From the NCBI RefSeq assembly GCF_041146395.1, contig NC_091012.1, positions 15,428,193 through 15,492,192 of the forward strand: DNA of 64,000 bases, in the 5' to 3' direction. Shown here piece after piece: positions 11,348 to 24,299 of the stretch. This DNA is from Eulemur rufifrons. Lineage: Eukaryota > Chordata > Mammalia > Primates > Lemuridae. The notes beneath the pieces are model-generated. The model saw nothing but the letters and a program-made list of their open reading frames with translations, had not been told where the DNA came from and did no database searches. The position numbers and the translations under genes are program-made. Each line of letters begins with the position of its first letter. The stretch's first letter is position 1.

Positions 11348-13828
11348 TAACCTAATATTTTTTCCTGTATTATTTTGTAGAGGCCATGTGGTAAAATGTT
11401 GTTCAAAAACGGCTTATAAGTGGGCAGCCGCTGAGCAGAAGATGAAGACTCCCCCCTTTCCCAAATGTTGTTTAAATTGGATGTATCTACCTGTTCCTTC
11501 TCTTCACAGGACAGATGCCTGAAATGTCACCCTAAGGGTCAATCCTTGGGCTTGATTCCTTTCAGAGTTTTTTCAAAAATTTTTAGCAGTGCAATCCTTT
11601 TTTTTCAACTAATATGCTATACCTCCAAAAAATATGAAACTATTGTTTTTAACTTGCACTGTTCACTTAATAATTTATCATGAATATTTCCCATATTATT
11701 TCATATCATTGTACAAGAAATAATGTATACATTATGAGGACATACTGTATCTAACAAGATATACTGTTAGACTCTTTGATTCTGTAAAACTAAATTGAAA
11801 AAAAATAAAAAAAAATAAAAAAAAAAAAAAGAAACAATTTAAGTGGTGCTGGTCTGGTTGAATGGGGCTTGCGGTGCCCAGGCCTAGGGGCCTCCAGGCT
11901 TAGATTCCAGAACTTTCCACAGGAGCCACTGAGACACCTACATGTGGCCTTGGGCCTCCCAGGAGTGCAGTTTGGGAACAGTATTCTATCTGACAGGCGT
12001 GTGCTTATGCGTGTGTCCCTCTGCAACACCAGGACAATCATGTCTAGATTTTCATTTTGATATACGTGGACATCAACCTCCAGGGCTGCATTCTGACTTC
12101 TGTGGCCCCTTCCTTCATAAAAAAGATTAAAAATTAAATTTACTACTGCACAGTTATGTGTGAATATCTTAATATTACATATTAAGATATTTTCTTCAAC
12201 CTCAAAGTCTCTTTTTTATCCTGATTTTAAAATAAATTTAAACATTAATTTCTAACAGTATGATGGGCCTACTGAGCTCCTGTGCCTAATGGGTACATTG
12301 AAGCCAGCCGAGCCCATCATCTCAGGGATTGTCCATCCACGGGCCACTCTCCTGGGAACAAGGAAGATAAACAGGCAGACCTCACCTTACAGCAGTGACA
12401 GCAACTATGTTACAGCGAGACAGTGTCACACCGGCAAACAGGAAGGAGGGGAGAACTTACATATGCCATTTAATTGTGTTACTTTCACAAAAGCATATTA
12501 AAAATAAAAACCTTTCCATTTTGAAATAAGTAAGGATTTGTACAAACAATTGCAAAGATAATGCAGAGATTGCCCAGATACTCTTCACCTGATTCCCCGG
12601 ATGTTAATCTCTTACATAACCACAGAACGTTACCAAAACTGAGAAATTAACATGCCTGCAACCCTGTTAACTAAACCACAGACTTTATTCAGATTTTACC
12701 ATTTTCCAGAGATAGGTAGGACCCCACCCAAGGCCCACACTGCATCTAGCCATTATGTCTCCGGAGCATCCTCAAATCTGTCACGGTTTTCTGGCCTTTT
12801 TGTATGGTTAGTGACTGTGACACTTTTGAGGACTACCGAGCAGGTATTTCGTAGAACATCCCTCACTTTGGGTTTCTCTGGTGTTTCCCGTTAGGCTGAG
12901 ATTGAGCAGTGTGGGGAAGAATGCGCTAAGGGGATGTGTGTGGATGGGGTGCCCGACACCAGCCTGACTTGCTGCTGGTGTCAACCCTGCTTGCCTGGCA
13001 ATCACACAGTGGGACCTGCGGGTCTCTTCATAATAAACACACTGCTTTTCCCGCTTCATAGCTTCATACTCTATCAATTACAAATGAGTAACTAGTTCAT
13101 CCCACACTGTAGGGAAGGAGACTTACTCTCTACCTCCTAGAGGGAGGAATATCAAGGAATTTATGGTCATAGACTACCATCACCATTAATTAATATGCCA
13201 GGAGAGATACTTTGAGGCTATGTGAAATATGCCATTGTCTCCTTAATGTCTTGTCCACTGATGTTAGCATTCACCAGTGGTGTTCCAATGCTGAGTTTCT
13301 GTTCCTGTAATCCCTCTACACTTACTGGTTGGAAATGCTTCATAAGGTTCCCTTTCCCTCCCACTTCCTTATACATTGACTTTTAATTACATCACAATAG
13401 ACTCCTGGGTCCTTATTCTGTTCTCATTGTTTGCCCCCCTGTTTCCAGGTGTGGCCATTGGCAAAGTTCCTTCCCCAGCTTCTGCTCAGAACTCAAGGGC
13501 CCTTTACAGTTAATGAGTAACTTGGGCATTTTGGTTCACTTTCAGAAGGCCGGCCAGGAACATGTGCTTCTGATATCGGTGCTTTTAAAGAAGTATTTTC
13601 TGATTATAATCCCCCACACATCATTACCAGAACTGTCTCCAACATCTCTAAGAATCTATTACATGCTCAAAAAAAAAAAAAAATGAGATCCTATTTCCTG
13701 TGTGAATGACAATGAGACTGGAAGACACAGATTCTAGTTGTCAATAGTCACTTTCTGACAGCAAAGGGGTTTATGCCAGGTAAAGAGAAAATAAAGCTAA
13801 TTTATGTTATAGGATTACTTGCTGTTAT
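11348..13828. other. No gene; AT-rich old repeat debris and A-runs
   Basis: The sequence at 11.5-11.75 kb has an L1-like AT-rich character. The part from about 12.56 to 13.6 kb (agattgcccagatactcttc, ccacagactttattcagatt, aggtatttcgtagaacatcc) resembles a widespread old eutherian repeat I cannot name. A-rich tracts lie at 11798-11832 and 13668-13684. No exon is supported. Confidence 0.45.
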
Positions 13829-14286
13829 AGGTTAAATCATGTCCTTCCCCTTCTCCCCAAAATTTATATGTTGAAATCCTAATCCTCAGTAGCTCAGAAT
13901 GTGACCTTATTTGGAAGTAGGGTGTTTACTGAGATAATCAAATTAAAATGAGGTCCTTAGAGTAGGCCCAATCAAATATGACTGGTGTCCTCATAAAACA
14001 GGGAAATTTGAACACAGGCAGGCACACAGGGAGAATGTCTCCTGAAGATGAAGGCAGAGATCAGGGCGATGAGTCTACAAGCCAAGGACACCAAAGATGG
14101 CCAGCAAACTGTCAGGAGTCAGAACAGAGCTGTGTGAGATTCCTCCTAATGCCTCAGAAGGAACCAGCCCTGCCCACACCTCTAAGGAGGGGCCTCCTTC
14201 AGCCTCTGGAACCAGGAGACAGGAAATCTCTGTTGACCAAGCCACACAGTTTGTGGGATTTGTTACAGTAGCCCTAGCAAACTAAC
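13829..14286 (+). mobile_element. MLT1-type LTR, near complete
   Basis: Starts tgttataggttaaatcatgt, continues ttatatgttgaaatcctaat, gaatgtgaccttatttggaa, gactggtgtcctcataaaa and closes with gcaaactaac, which is the full MLT1 order. This is a solitary LTR of the MaLR endogenous-retrovirus-like class with no internal coding region next to it. Confidence 0.85.
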
Positions 14287-16225
14287 CTACTTGTGTACCT
14301 TCTTGGGATTGAATTTATAAAATATATAATTTATCGTTTCAAAGGATGAAGGAAGTCAAATGTCTTCTTGATTTAGAAACGTCTAAGACACTGTGACCAT
14401 CGGTCCTACTGATGGTTACACTCAACTCTATTGTGACTTTTACAACTTTGGCCTAATCTCTGCTCCACCCAAAGCTGATGGACATATGCTAATTTACATT
14501 TCTGACTTAAGTCTAGATTAGAATGTCACCTGAACACCCCCAGCCCAGAAGGTAGACACAAACCCGTGGTACCACATTGCCATACACTCGCATGCACAAA
14601 AGCTCTGACTGTTGAGTAGTGAGAATCTTAAGTACTTAGACCTGCACAGCTGTCTTTTTATTTACTTACGAAGTACAGGGAGTCTTAGTTTCTATAGTAA
14701 AATTATCACCTTAGTTAATTTCCCAATGTTTATAACTTTAGAACATTCTAGTAGATTTAACTTATTCTGTCTTGTCTGCACCTTGCAAGTTCCTGGAGGC
14801 TGGGGCATTTTAGTCACAATCCTAAAATTATCAGCTTAATTCATTTGCCAATATTTATATCTTTAGAATGTTTAATTAGATTAAACTCAGATTGCACTCC
14901 CTTCTTTCAACTCTCTAAGCCCCAGAGAAAGAAAAACAAGCACACTTTATTTTTAGTAAAAATATGACGGCGGAAGGAGATGCCGTGAAAACACTTACAA
15001 ATCAAGGAAGATTTCCTCCGTGTGCTGTATTTACTGCCTCCCACCTCCCCCGCCCGGCTCTGACATCGCTGACGGGATCTGGGCCGTTATTTGCCTGCTT
15101 GTTTTTGTAACCTCCGGGCTTCTGGGAATATCCAAGAATCGATATGTTGAATGTTTCATGCCCTCCTTGCCCGCTTGGGCGTCATTTCACTGCTCTGAGA
15201 TGGGGTCTACCTTCTGCTCGCGGTTAGAGGACTGATCCCATGACAGCGGGTCAGTCCCTGTGTGACTCCGGAGGGGCCGCCTGTCGAGACACATTAGTGC
15301 AGTGGCTTCCACGTGTGTGCCCTTGCAGACGTCCAAGTTGTTTTTCTTACTCCAGCTGAAATTAGATACCAGGGGTCTTTCATTCATTCTGCTAATAGTG
15401 TTAATAAAAAGAAAAGACTGAAGAGAGAGACAAGTTAAAATGGAGCACAGATCAAGAAAGAGCATATCAAGGACAGGGGCCTTGCCAGAGAGACGAGAGA
15501 TTGGGACGGGCCCCTGATAGGGGACCCTGGGGACCCCAGAGTGTACCAGGCAGGAGAGGAGGGTCCTGGCTGCCAGAGATGGCACACTTCTGTGTCACTG
15601 TCAGCCCAATTATGTCGGGGATGCGTCCATGTGCTTTTGTTATTGCTGCCTCTCCTCCCACTGTTGGCTGATTGGGGTACCGAAACCCGTCTAGGGTCAC
15701 AGGGGTGACCCTCGGTGCCTGGGGTGAGGGGAGCCCAGAGGCCTCTCTTCCCTACCTGTGACCTCACCTCCTCCCGTCTGCACCGCAGACCTGTGCCGGC
15801 CTCCTCTCTGCTGCCTCCACAGAGATGGCCCCAGCCCGGGAAGGACCCTGTCCCACCGGCTCCGTGCTGGTGTCAGGATGAAGTCGAGGCCCCAGTGTGA
15901 GTTCAGCCTCCACTGTGGATAAGTCACTTCTCACCTCTCGGGTTGGTTTCCTCTTTTATAAAATGACTAGACTGATCTAGAATCTTTGTGAGTTTTTGAC
16001 ATTTTTTAAAAAGTCATGGAACCTGTTTTTCAAATAAAGTTTCATATAAAAACCTAATACGAAAAGCACAATAAAACAGATCAGCTCCCTCCCATGGGGT
16101 GCCTCCTGGCATGCCCTCCCTGCACTTCCTGGCCTCAGCCATCCCACCTCGGCCGCCACCTTCCCATTATACTCCAGGCCACCAGGGGAGGACTGAGAAG
16201 CGCAGCACTCAGGGACCTTAACACA
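14287..16225. other. No gene recognised
   Basis: Mixed composition. The 15.0-15.9 kb part is GC-richer with frames on both strands (longest 132 codons, minus) that overlap each other and carry no known domain. Confidence 0.45.
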
Positions 16226-16317
16226 CAGGCTCCGGGCAGCGCTGTGTGGAGGTCGCACCCACCCGGGCCCTTCCACCAGGAAGTTCAATTGTTCTGTCGC
16301 AAAGATCCTGGAATGAA
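16226..16317 (+). repeat. Local duplicate, unit 1
   Basis: About 92 bp (ctccgggcagcgctg, gggcccttccaccaggaa, ttctgtcgcaaag, cctggaatgaa) align with 16921-17013, roughly three bases in four identical by eye. Flanks do not obviously align. Could be two copies of an unnamed dispersed repeat or a small local duplication. Confidence 0.6.
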
Positions 16318-16920
16318 ATATTTAATAACAATGACAAAGCACCATGCAGGGAATACTTTCTGAAGGTAAATCATCGACTTCTAGTTTATCTGTGTAAAGG
16401 GCTGTCCAGACACCTTCGACGACCATTAATTCTGATTTTGTTCCCCAGGTCATTGGCTTGCCCTAAGAAAATAAATGTTTGGATTTTTCACAATCTAGCA
16501 TTCTTTGGGGAAAAAATAACAAAGAGTTTCAGTAGATAAACAAGGCTGAGATGACCCCTGTGTCTTCCCCATGACAGGGACAGGGCCTGTGTGGCCGCTG
16601 CTGGTGCTGGGCGTCTGGGGTGCTCCGAGGCCGTCCTCTCTGCCAACTGGAGGCTCATCACCCAGGAATACGTGACTTCGAGCCTGACGTGTGTCCCAAT
16701 CTCATCTTCGAAGGCCAGACATCCAGAAGTGAGGGGAGATTTTAGAAACTACAACACATGGCTCTTCTCAAGCTGAACCTGCTCACAGGCCACTAAGAAT
16801 GTTCTCTCCTGCTTCTGTGATGAATGAATCTGCCTGGAGCTTGGCAGGAGGGTCCCAGGGAGAATGTGAAGGAGCAGCCAACAGAGACCACCTTGGCGGG
16901 ACGTGGGATGTGTGGGACCC

Positions 16921-17013
16921 ACACTCCGGGCACCGCTGGGGGGAGATGGCGCCTGCCTGGGCCCTTCACCGAGAAATTCAGTCATTCTGTCACAAAGCCC
17001 CTGGCACAATGAA
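16921..17013 (+). repeat. Local duplicate, unit 2
   Basis: Partner of the block about 695 bp upstream, in the same orientation (ctccgggcaccgctg, gggcccttcaccgagaaa, ttctgtcacaaag, cctggcacaatgaa). Confidence 0.6.
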
Positions 17014-17139
17014 GGGCTTGAGTCCACCTGCTCCTAGTGGCAATGGGAGCCTGGGGATCATTAAAGTGTAAATCTCTGCATAAAAGTACTTAAATTGTTT
17101 AATCATGTCACCAAATGATGATAGGTATGGTCACCCACC

Positions 17140-17545
17140 ATCAGGATGGTCGTAGGCTCAGCTGCCTTAGCAACGTGCCATAGCTTGGGTGGCTCACACA
17201 TCAGACATTCTTTCTCCTGGCTCTGGCCGGAGGTCCCAGACCCAGGCTTGGCCAGCGTCGTTCCTGCTGAGGGTCCGGAGGGAAAGGCCCCGCCTTCTTG
17301 CAGGTGGCCATCTTCTCCCGCCTTGTCTCATGTCATCTCCCCACTATCCTGACTCTGTGTCCAGAGCTCCTCTTATTACCATAAAGACACAAGCTGTAAT
17401 GATCAACACCCACCCTGAGGACCTCATTTAACTCGATCCTGTCTGTACAGGCCCTGTCTCCAAATGTGCTCACACTCTGGGCTACTAGGCCTGAGCACTT
17501 CAACACACAAATTTTGAGAGGACACAGTTCGGCCCATAACAATCA
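17140..17545 (-). mobile_element. MLT1-type LTR, diverged
   Basis: In reverse orientation the order is gccatagcttgggtggctca, tggccatcttctcccgcctt, gaggacctcatttaactcga, ccctgtctccaaatgtgctc and the end aacaca...gttcggcccataaca. This is the MLT1 pattern with many changes. Confidence 0.7.
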
Positions 17546-19267
17546 ACCAAAGTGAAAGGCTACTGACAAAGCAGAGTAGAGGGTGCCAGGGAGACGCCCA
17601 CGGCTGTCCCAGGCACTGGATACTCACGTTGGGTGCTGGGGCTGCCTCTGGAGTGGAGAGTCTCCACCAGGAAGGGCATGTGTGACCTGCCACCTTTAAG
17701 TTTCTTGCACTTAAAAGCACCCCCAGCCTGCCAGGATTGACAGGCACGTCATATGCATTTGCACCCGAAGGCTGAGCTGGAGCCCGCGGGGAAGGCAGGG
17801 GCTCAGGCATCTTCCTTGTGCTGCTGGACGTTTCTGCACAGCCCCCGGCCTTGGAGGTGCTTCAGGGCAGGCTGTGCCTGTGCCTGTGAGCTCTGCCTTA
17901 CTGGGGGCTGGGATGGGGCCTGGCTTGTCATAACATAAGTCAGCTCAAGGCACTAAGAGAGCGAGGAAAAGAAAAATTGGATCAAAGTGGAGACATCATC
18001 TGTAGTCTCCTCAAAGGATCTAAATCGGGTGCTGATGCCAGGAGAGAGAGAGATCTGCAGGGAAAACCACTGAAACAGACCCTGGGGATTGGCTGAAATG
18101 CAGTTTAAGGGCTTTGTGTGGGCCACTGCAGCCACAGTAGTGGACGTGGTCTTCCTGCGTGTTTCTGTTGAGGCAGGCATAATACAAGAGGGTTCTGGAA
18201 GGAAAGAAAGGGAAAATGTAGCAGCAGAACAATACTTGAACTTATCAAAGGGCGTGTCCAGACCCACTCGTCTCAGCTCACGCTAATGATATTCTCTCTA
18301 GAAAAGTCCACACTTGGAGAGGCTTTTCTGACCCGAGGCCCTGGACAGTGGCTCACTGTGGAGAGTAGGGCACAGGGGTGGGAAGGGAAGAAGTCTGCAT
18401 TTCAGCTGAAACACGGACGCCTTGAGCATCAGTATACGTACGTAAGTGTATGTACTTATATTTGGAAACCAAAACATGTACACACTGTATTCATAACACA
18501 GAAATAGAAAGCAAAGTGCAATGACATCTTTGTTTTATAGAGTGTTCATTCCACAAGTATGGTGTGATTTATCATTTATCACACACATATCAAGAGTTTT
18601 CTCTTTTAAAGGAAAGTATACTTTTATACAAAAATAAAGCTTGATTTTTTTTTACTTTAATAAAGAAAAAAAGATGAGAGCACAAAATTGTAATATTTAC
18701 CAAAGAGGAGCACGGGTCTAAAGAGCTGCAGACACTTACCGAGAAGGAGGTTCTCAGTTTTATATTCCAGAAGCCCCTTGCTGGTTCTGAGATGGCAACA
18801 TTAATCAATGACTTGGATGGAGATATTTAATAACAGTGACAAATCTGTGCAGCACTTCATGGGTTATACGGCACACTTCCTTTACAGAAGGCAGACTTAT
18901 TTAATTTGTAAATAGCACAAAGCTGGAAAGCTGGGAGGTAGCTTTACAGCAGAACCCCAAAAGACCCTAGTGGGTTGAGATGTGGGGGTGTTCTATAACT
19001 GGGTAGAACTCAATCACAGTAAGTGCACTGCTAATAAAAATCCCAATTGCATTTTAGATATGGAGAAATCATGGCTCAACTAAAGCTTATGTGAAATAGA
19101 ACCTAGAGGTTTTAGTAAACTAAACACTAGGTATGCTAATAATATGATACATTTGCCAAAAGAGCTAATGCAACTTGAGCTGCATTAATAGAGGTATTAA
19201 CTCTAGACCAAGGGAGGTGCTCATCTTTAATCTTGACTAGACAGATCTTGTCCAGAGATAAGAGGCA
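17546..19267. other. No gene recognised
   Basis: No exon or named repeat is supported. Several overlapping short frames on both strands look like chance. Confidence 0.45.
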
Positions 19268-19465
19268 GTATACACACCATGGAATTTAAGAGTATGGGTT
19301 CTAGAGTGGGTTTACCTGGGTTCAAATCCCACTTCTACCACTTCCAGCTGCATGAGGATCTTCAGGAAGTTGCTCAACCTCTCTGTTTCTCACTTTCCCT
19401 ATCTGTCAAATGGGGTTGGAATAAGAACTATCTTGTGGGATTGCTTTGAGGATTAAAGGGAACTG
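19268..19465 (+). mobile_element. MIR SINE, left part (split)
   Basis: tgggttctagagtgggttta, cctgggttcaaatcccactt, gttgctcaacctctctgttt and ccctatctgtcaaatggggt follow the MIR consensus through its core. The element resumes after the LTR at 19930. Confidence 0.85.
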
Positions 19466-19701
19466 TCTTAGTTAGCTGACTGGTTTGACTAACAAAATAA
19501 CACAGACTGGGTGGCTTGAATAACAGAAGTTTATTTTCTCATACTCCTGGAGATGAGAAGTCCAAGCTCAAGACGCCAGTCAATTTGGTTCCTGGTGAGG
19601 GCTCTCTTTCTGGCTTGTGAAAAACCTTCTTGCTGTTTCCTCAAATGGCCTTTCTTCTGTGTTGTGTATGGGGAGAGAGAGACAGAGAGAGAAGGAGAGA
19701 T

Positions 19702-19733
<32 letters not shown>

Positions 19734-19928
19734 GAAGAGAGATCACACTTGTGCTCTTAGAGCCTCTTCTTATGAAGTCACTCATCCTATGGAATCAGAG
19801 ACTCATCCTTATGATCTCATTTAATCTTACTTACCTCCTAAAGGCTCCATCTGCAAATGCAATGACATTGGGGGTTAGGGCGTCAACATATAAATTTTTT
19901 GTGTGGGGCACATTTCAGTCCATAACAG
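19466..19928 (-). mobile_element. MLT1-type LTR inserted into a MIR
   Basis: Reverse-orientation MLT1: tgtcttagttagctgactgg, cacagactgggtggcttgaa, agaagtttattttctcatac, catttaatcttacttacctc and the end cagtccataaca. It interrupts a MIR whose two halves lie directly on either side, so it inserted after the MIR. Confidence 0.85.
19672..19742. repeat. (GA)n microsatellite
   Basis: Purine-only GA-rich run with a few interruptions, expanded from the natural GA-rich part of the MLT1 LTR that hosts it. Confidence 0.9.
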
Positions 19929-20012
19929 TGACCCTAGAGTCAAAGCAAATTAAAAGCATTTAGAAAAGAATCTTGCACACAGTCTAAGTACTCATTAAAT
20001 GATAGTCATTAC
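19929..20012 (+). mobile_element. MIR SINE, right part (split)
   Basis: gcatttagaaaagaatcttg, cacacagtctaagtactcat and taaatgatag are the 3' tail of the MIR that starts at 19268. Confidence 0.75.
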
Positions 20013-21482
20013 AGTCTTGACTTTGTTATTTGAATCTGGGCACTGCTTTAATAGGACCATAAACAGACTGGATTAGGAACGATTTCCTATGAGGAATGTT
20101 TAAAGGATGTGAAATATTTAGACTAACAGATAAAACTTTGGGGAGATGTGCCATCTGTCTTCACGATTCGCAGGCTGCCAGGTGGAAGCGCGTGAGCTTT
20201 GTTCCAGTCGACTGCGAGCGTGAAGTCTGGGGACACCAGCAGGAATTATGGGAGGACAAGGGGGCACGAGGTGAGGGGCAGCCTCAGGATCAGCGTCTGC
20301 AGTTGAGTGCAAACTGAGACATGTTTTCTTTTCGAGAGGACAATTCAGTGATAAGAATCAAACATGGTAAAAATGTGCATTCCCTTTTACCCAGCCGCCT
20401 ACTTGGAGAACTTTTTCAAAAGGAAATAGTCCAATGTGTACGTACACAGAAGTTATTACACCATTATTTATGATAGTAAAATATTAGAAACAGCCCAAAT
20501 ATCTCAAAATAAAGACTTGAATAAATAAATTAGTGTACGTCAAGGAAAGAGAATGTTATGCAGCTTCTTGAAACACATGTGTGTTCTCAGAGATGTTCTT
20601 GGAATTTTGAAAAGTAGGAAAAACATTTAAAATAACTGTGTGTTTCCAAAGGTACGCATGACCTGTTGATGAGCAATTAAATCGAGACTTAGAAGAGTAT
20701 GTGGCGAGTAATCCAATCTTTACTAAAAAAATTAAAATAAGAGCAGGCAACGTGGTGTGTTTGCAGGCTCCCTGCTGCCAGAGCACGCCCGGAGGATGTC
20801 GCCAATGTGTTGACAGAGGTTTAGACAGCACAGCAAGATTGTGGGCACGTGGACTTCCCCTTCTCTATATATTCTAATTTTTCTATAATAACACATACTA
20901 CTGCCATACAAGTGAATCTGTACAAATAAATAAAATGAAGGTGATCTAAAGACCTAAGACATTTTGAAAGTTAAATAACAACATGATTTCAAGGGAATTA
21001 TGATTCCAGTTCTGTGCAAGAACACTGAGACTTGGAGTGGGCTTGGGACCCGCCTGGGACCACCCCACTGTGGGCGATGTTGAGGGGTGAACTTGGTTTC
21101 CCCGACTTGACCTCTCCATGGTGAGTGGCTGTCTCTGGGCTGGGTGGGCCTATGGGGTCTCCTGACCGTCCACTCACATCAGCAATGCATGGCCCCGTGC
21201 TGGGGGCCACACTGGTGGACAGCTAAGCATGGGTTTGGCAGATCCCAAGCCATTTCACCACAGCCCAGGATGCCCCACCCATCCAGCCTCTGAGAAGCCC
21301 TCAGGGACTGGGGACGGGGAAGACCCAGAGGCAGTGGCTGTGGCTGTGGAGAGACCCCCAAGAAACTGCTCACATGCCCTCCACAGCTGTTGCCAGGACG
21401 CCCCCAGCTTCAGAATATTCTTGTCTTTAAAAGGATTATTTAAAGTCAGACTGTCTTGGGTCAATAGTCTCCATCTGCACTG
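20013..21482. other. No gene; weak L1M-like remnants
   Basis: Phrases around 20440-20560 (ttattacaccattatttatg, aacagcccaaatatctc) and 20640-20900 resemble the 3' end of old L1M elements in plus orientation. The rest, including a GC-richer patch at 21.0-21.4 kb, is unassigned. Confidence 0.4.
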
Positions 21483-21625
21483 TCCAGCAGAGTAGCCACT
21501 AGCTACATGTGATGATTTAAATTAAATTTAAAATTAAATAAAAGAAAAAAAATGTAGTCGTTTTAGCTGTACTAGCACAAGTGACTAGTGGCTGACTAGT
21601 GCAGAATTATAGAACGTTCCCACCG
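21483..21625 (+). mobile_element. DNA-transposon MITE-like repeat
   Basis: agtagccactagctacatgt at the left and gtgactagtggctgactagt at the right form imperfect inverted ends around an AT-rich core, as in a common eutherian non-autonomous DNA transposon. A relative lies near 32.64 kb. Family not named. Confidence 0.55.
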
Positions 21626-24299
21626 TGGTGGGTAGATCTGTGGGAACACACTGCTTTGTATGAACCCAGGACTTTGTCACCTGACTGATGTAGCTCCAAT
21701 GCTGGGCTCTGCCACCTGCTAGTAGACCAGATCTCTAGCTCACTGAGGACAGGCCTTCCTGGCTCATCCCAGAGCTCAGCACATAGTAGACACTGTCAGG
21801 ATTTGTTTATAAATTAAAGAAAAATGTAGGTAAGGATCTGGCACAGAGTAGGACCTCAGTTAACGTGGCCACCACTTGGTGGGCATATCAGGAGGAGAAG
21901 GAAGCCCCCATCACCCTCCCTCTCCTCTCCTCACGTAGATGAGCTCGTGGATTAAGAGGCTGTCTGTAGCGTGTGTAATAAATACTTCAAGGATAAGGTC
22001 ATTCACACGACTCAGACATTCACGATATTGCTAAATGCTGGCTGCCACGAGCAATTTGTCAAGAACCCATCTGTCACTGAGCATGGGCAGTATTCTAACA
22101 TGGCAAGTGAAATTGTCTAATCATTCTCTGCACTGTATGAACCACCAGGTCTGTCTGCTCAGCAAGGCAATATAGGGAGAGGTGTCTACGGGGGGAATAA
22201 TCATCGCCAATGGCCTGTCACATCTTCAGAATCCTGACTCCGCGGCACACATGCAAGGCTGCAGGGAGAGTGACACATGCTCCGCTAGGATGAGACGCCT
22301 GGATCTCCCAGGGTCTGCCTGGGGAACTGGTAAGCTTCCTGGCAGCGCAGCGCAGACAGACTCAGTTACTCCCACTTCCTCCGCTCCTCTTCCCGTTTGG
22401 CACGGCTCTTGTTTAGGTTTGAATCTCTCATCTGAATTCTGCTGGGGCTGCCTGCTCTGCACAGCTACAGCCCTGTTTCATCTTGTGTATCTGCCACCCT
22501 CCCCATATCCATTTTAATTGTCCCATTTCTGCCATGTTTTTGGCACCAGGGGTCTTCCTAACAGGGCCCAGAGAATATTCTATGTCTCCTGATTAAATCT
22601 GTGAGGGTTTTCTTTTTTTTTTTCTTTCTGGGTCATATTGGGTTCTTTTAATTTCCTCCTGTTTGTTACTTTCCTTGTCAGGGACATTACTATTCCTGGA
22701 GTTACTACCGTGTGTGTTTAATCACTTGCAAATGAACATGTAGGAGGATAAAAGAGATCATTTTAAAAAGCAATGCCAACTTTCCAGAAACCTTATGTCA
22801 GCCTTAGACCTCGGTTCCTGCATGTTGAAACACAGTAGGAAGATTTCCATTCGGGTTGCATTTTTAAGGAGGATATAGAAAATAGCGTTTTGGGTTGGGA
22901 GGTAGAGAATTCAAAAGTGTAGGGTGAAGAAGTTGGTTTAAACCACCCTGTGTCCTCTGCCCCTTCTACCTGCATTGTCACAGGACTGTGCCACCGGGTC
23001 ATCTAGAGACCCGCTCTCTTGTCCTCTCCCCAAACAAACTGAGCTGAATCCTTTCAATCGATGCCCTGGCACCCTCTCCCCCGGGCACATTTTAAGCATC
23101 CTAAAGTGTGTTTCCTTCAGGGCACAGGAGTCCTATCTCAGTTACGTGTTTCAGTTCTTTAGATGAGGCACAATCTGTCACTCGTCCAGGTAGCTTAGGT
23201 AGTGGGCGCATTTGGAGGGCACTTCGGGGCAGTTGTCTCCAGCTGTGCATAGCCGGAAGTCATCACCCTGCCAATGAGTCAAAGGTGACGTGATTCCAAG
23301 ATGACTAGAAATGGGGTGGAGAGGGGTGTCCAGAAGAAACGAGGCAGCTGGGACACCAGAGGTCATCCCTGCCTGGAGCCCCTGGGGGCACAGGTGTCTG
23401 TAATCGCGGGAGTCACCTTCCCCAGCTGTGTGCTCAGGGTCTTTGGAGATGCACAGGCCGCCTGTCTTTAGGGTCTGGCGAAGCCCTGTGGGGTCTCGGC
23501 TCTCAGCTGGCAGCCCCCCTCTTTCTTCGCTTTTCTCCTGTGCTCCACTTTTAAGACTGTCATGTGCCACTGACTCCTTTGACGTTCCTGTCTGTCTTCC
23601 TCCATCTCGCTTACCCGCAAATGCCACCCTTGGCTGATTTCTTCCGCCCTCTTCCTGAGCTCAAGTGGTCAGCATGATTGGAGAAAATGACACAACCCGA
23701 TTTTACTCTAAATTCACTGTCACAAACCATCAAACGGGCAGGTGGCCTTGGCCTGCTGTGTTTCTTTAACTCTTTTCCACCTTCTCTGATGCCCATTTGC
23801 CATCTTCTCCTCTCTGTGGAGCCTGTAACACCCTCTCTTCTGCCTCCTGCTCTACCGATGACCTGATCTCCATCAGGTGGGAACACTCACACCTCCCCTG
23901 CTCCACATTTATAAAGCCACCCGCGTTGACCCCCTCCTCTCCTTTCACTTGTTTCTCTCTCTGCCCGAATCTTGCTTGTCTGCACCTGCTTTGAGGTCAC
24001 CCTGCCCTAGCTTCTCAGGGAGGGGCTGCCTTGGTTAGCCTCTCTCTGTCCAATACTAATTTCTCCTCCTCCATGGGATCCTTCCTCTCAGCGTTCCTAC
24101 ATGCTCGGGGCCTTCTGTCTTTAAATAATCACGTGCAGGACTTGACTCTCTGTCCTCTTTAGACCTGGCCACCTGTCCCCCTCTTACCATAGCAAAATCT
24201 CTCAGAAAGATTCATCTGTGTGTTCTGCCTGCACCCCCTCATCACCTGGACCACCTGCACACGGTGAAGCTAATCAGTGTGGGCTCTGCCAGAGCACAC
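21626..24299. other. No gene; possibly outer L2 debris from 23.9 kb
   Basis: No exon or clear repeat to about 23.8 kb. From there the pyrimidine-rich plus strand resembles weakly preserved L2. A 149-codon minus frame at 23178-23627 has no known domain and is opposed by plus-strand frames. Confidence 0.4.

Noticed and set aside
23178..23627. A 149-codon minus-strand frame
   Set aside because: No domain, no splice context, overlapped by plus-strand frames.
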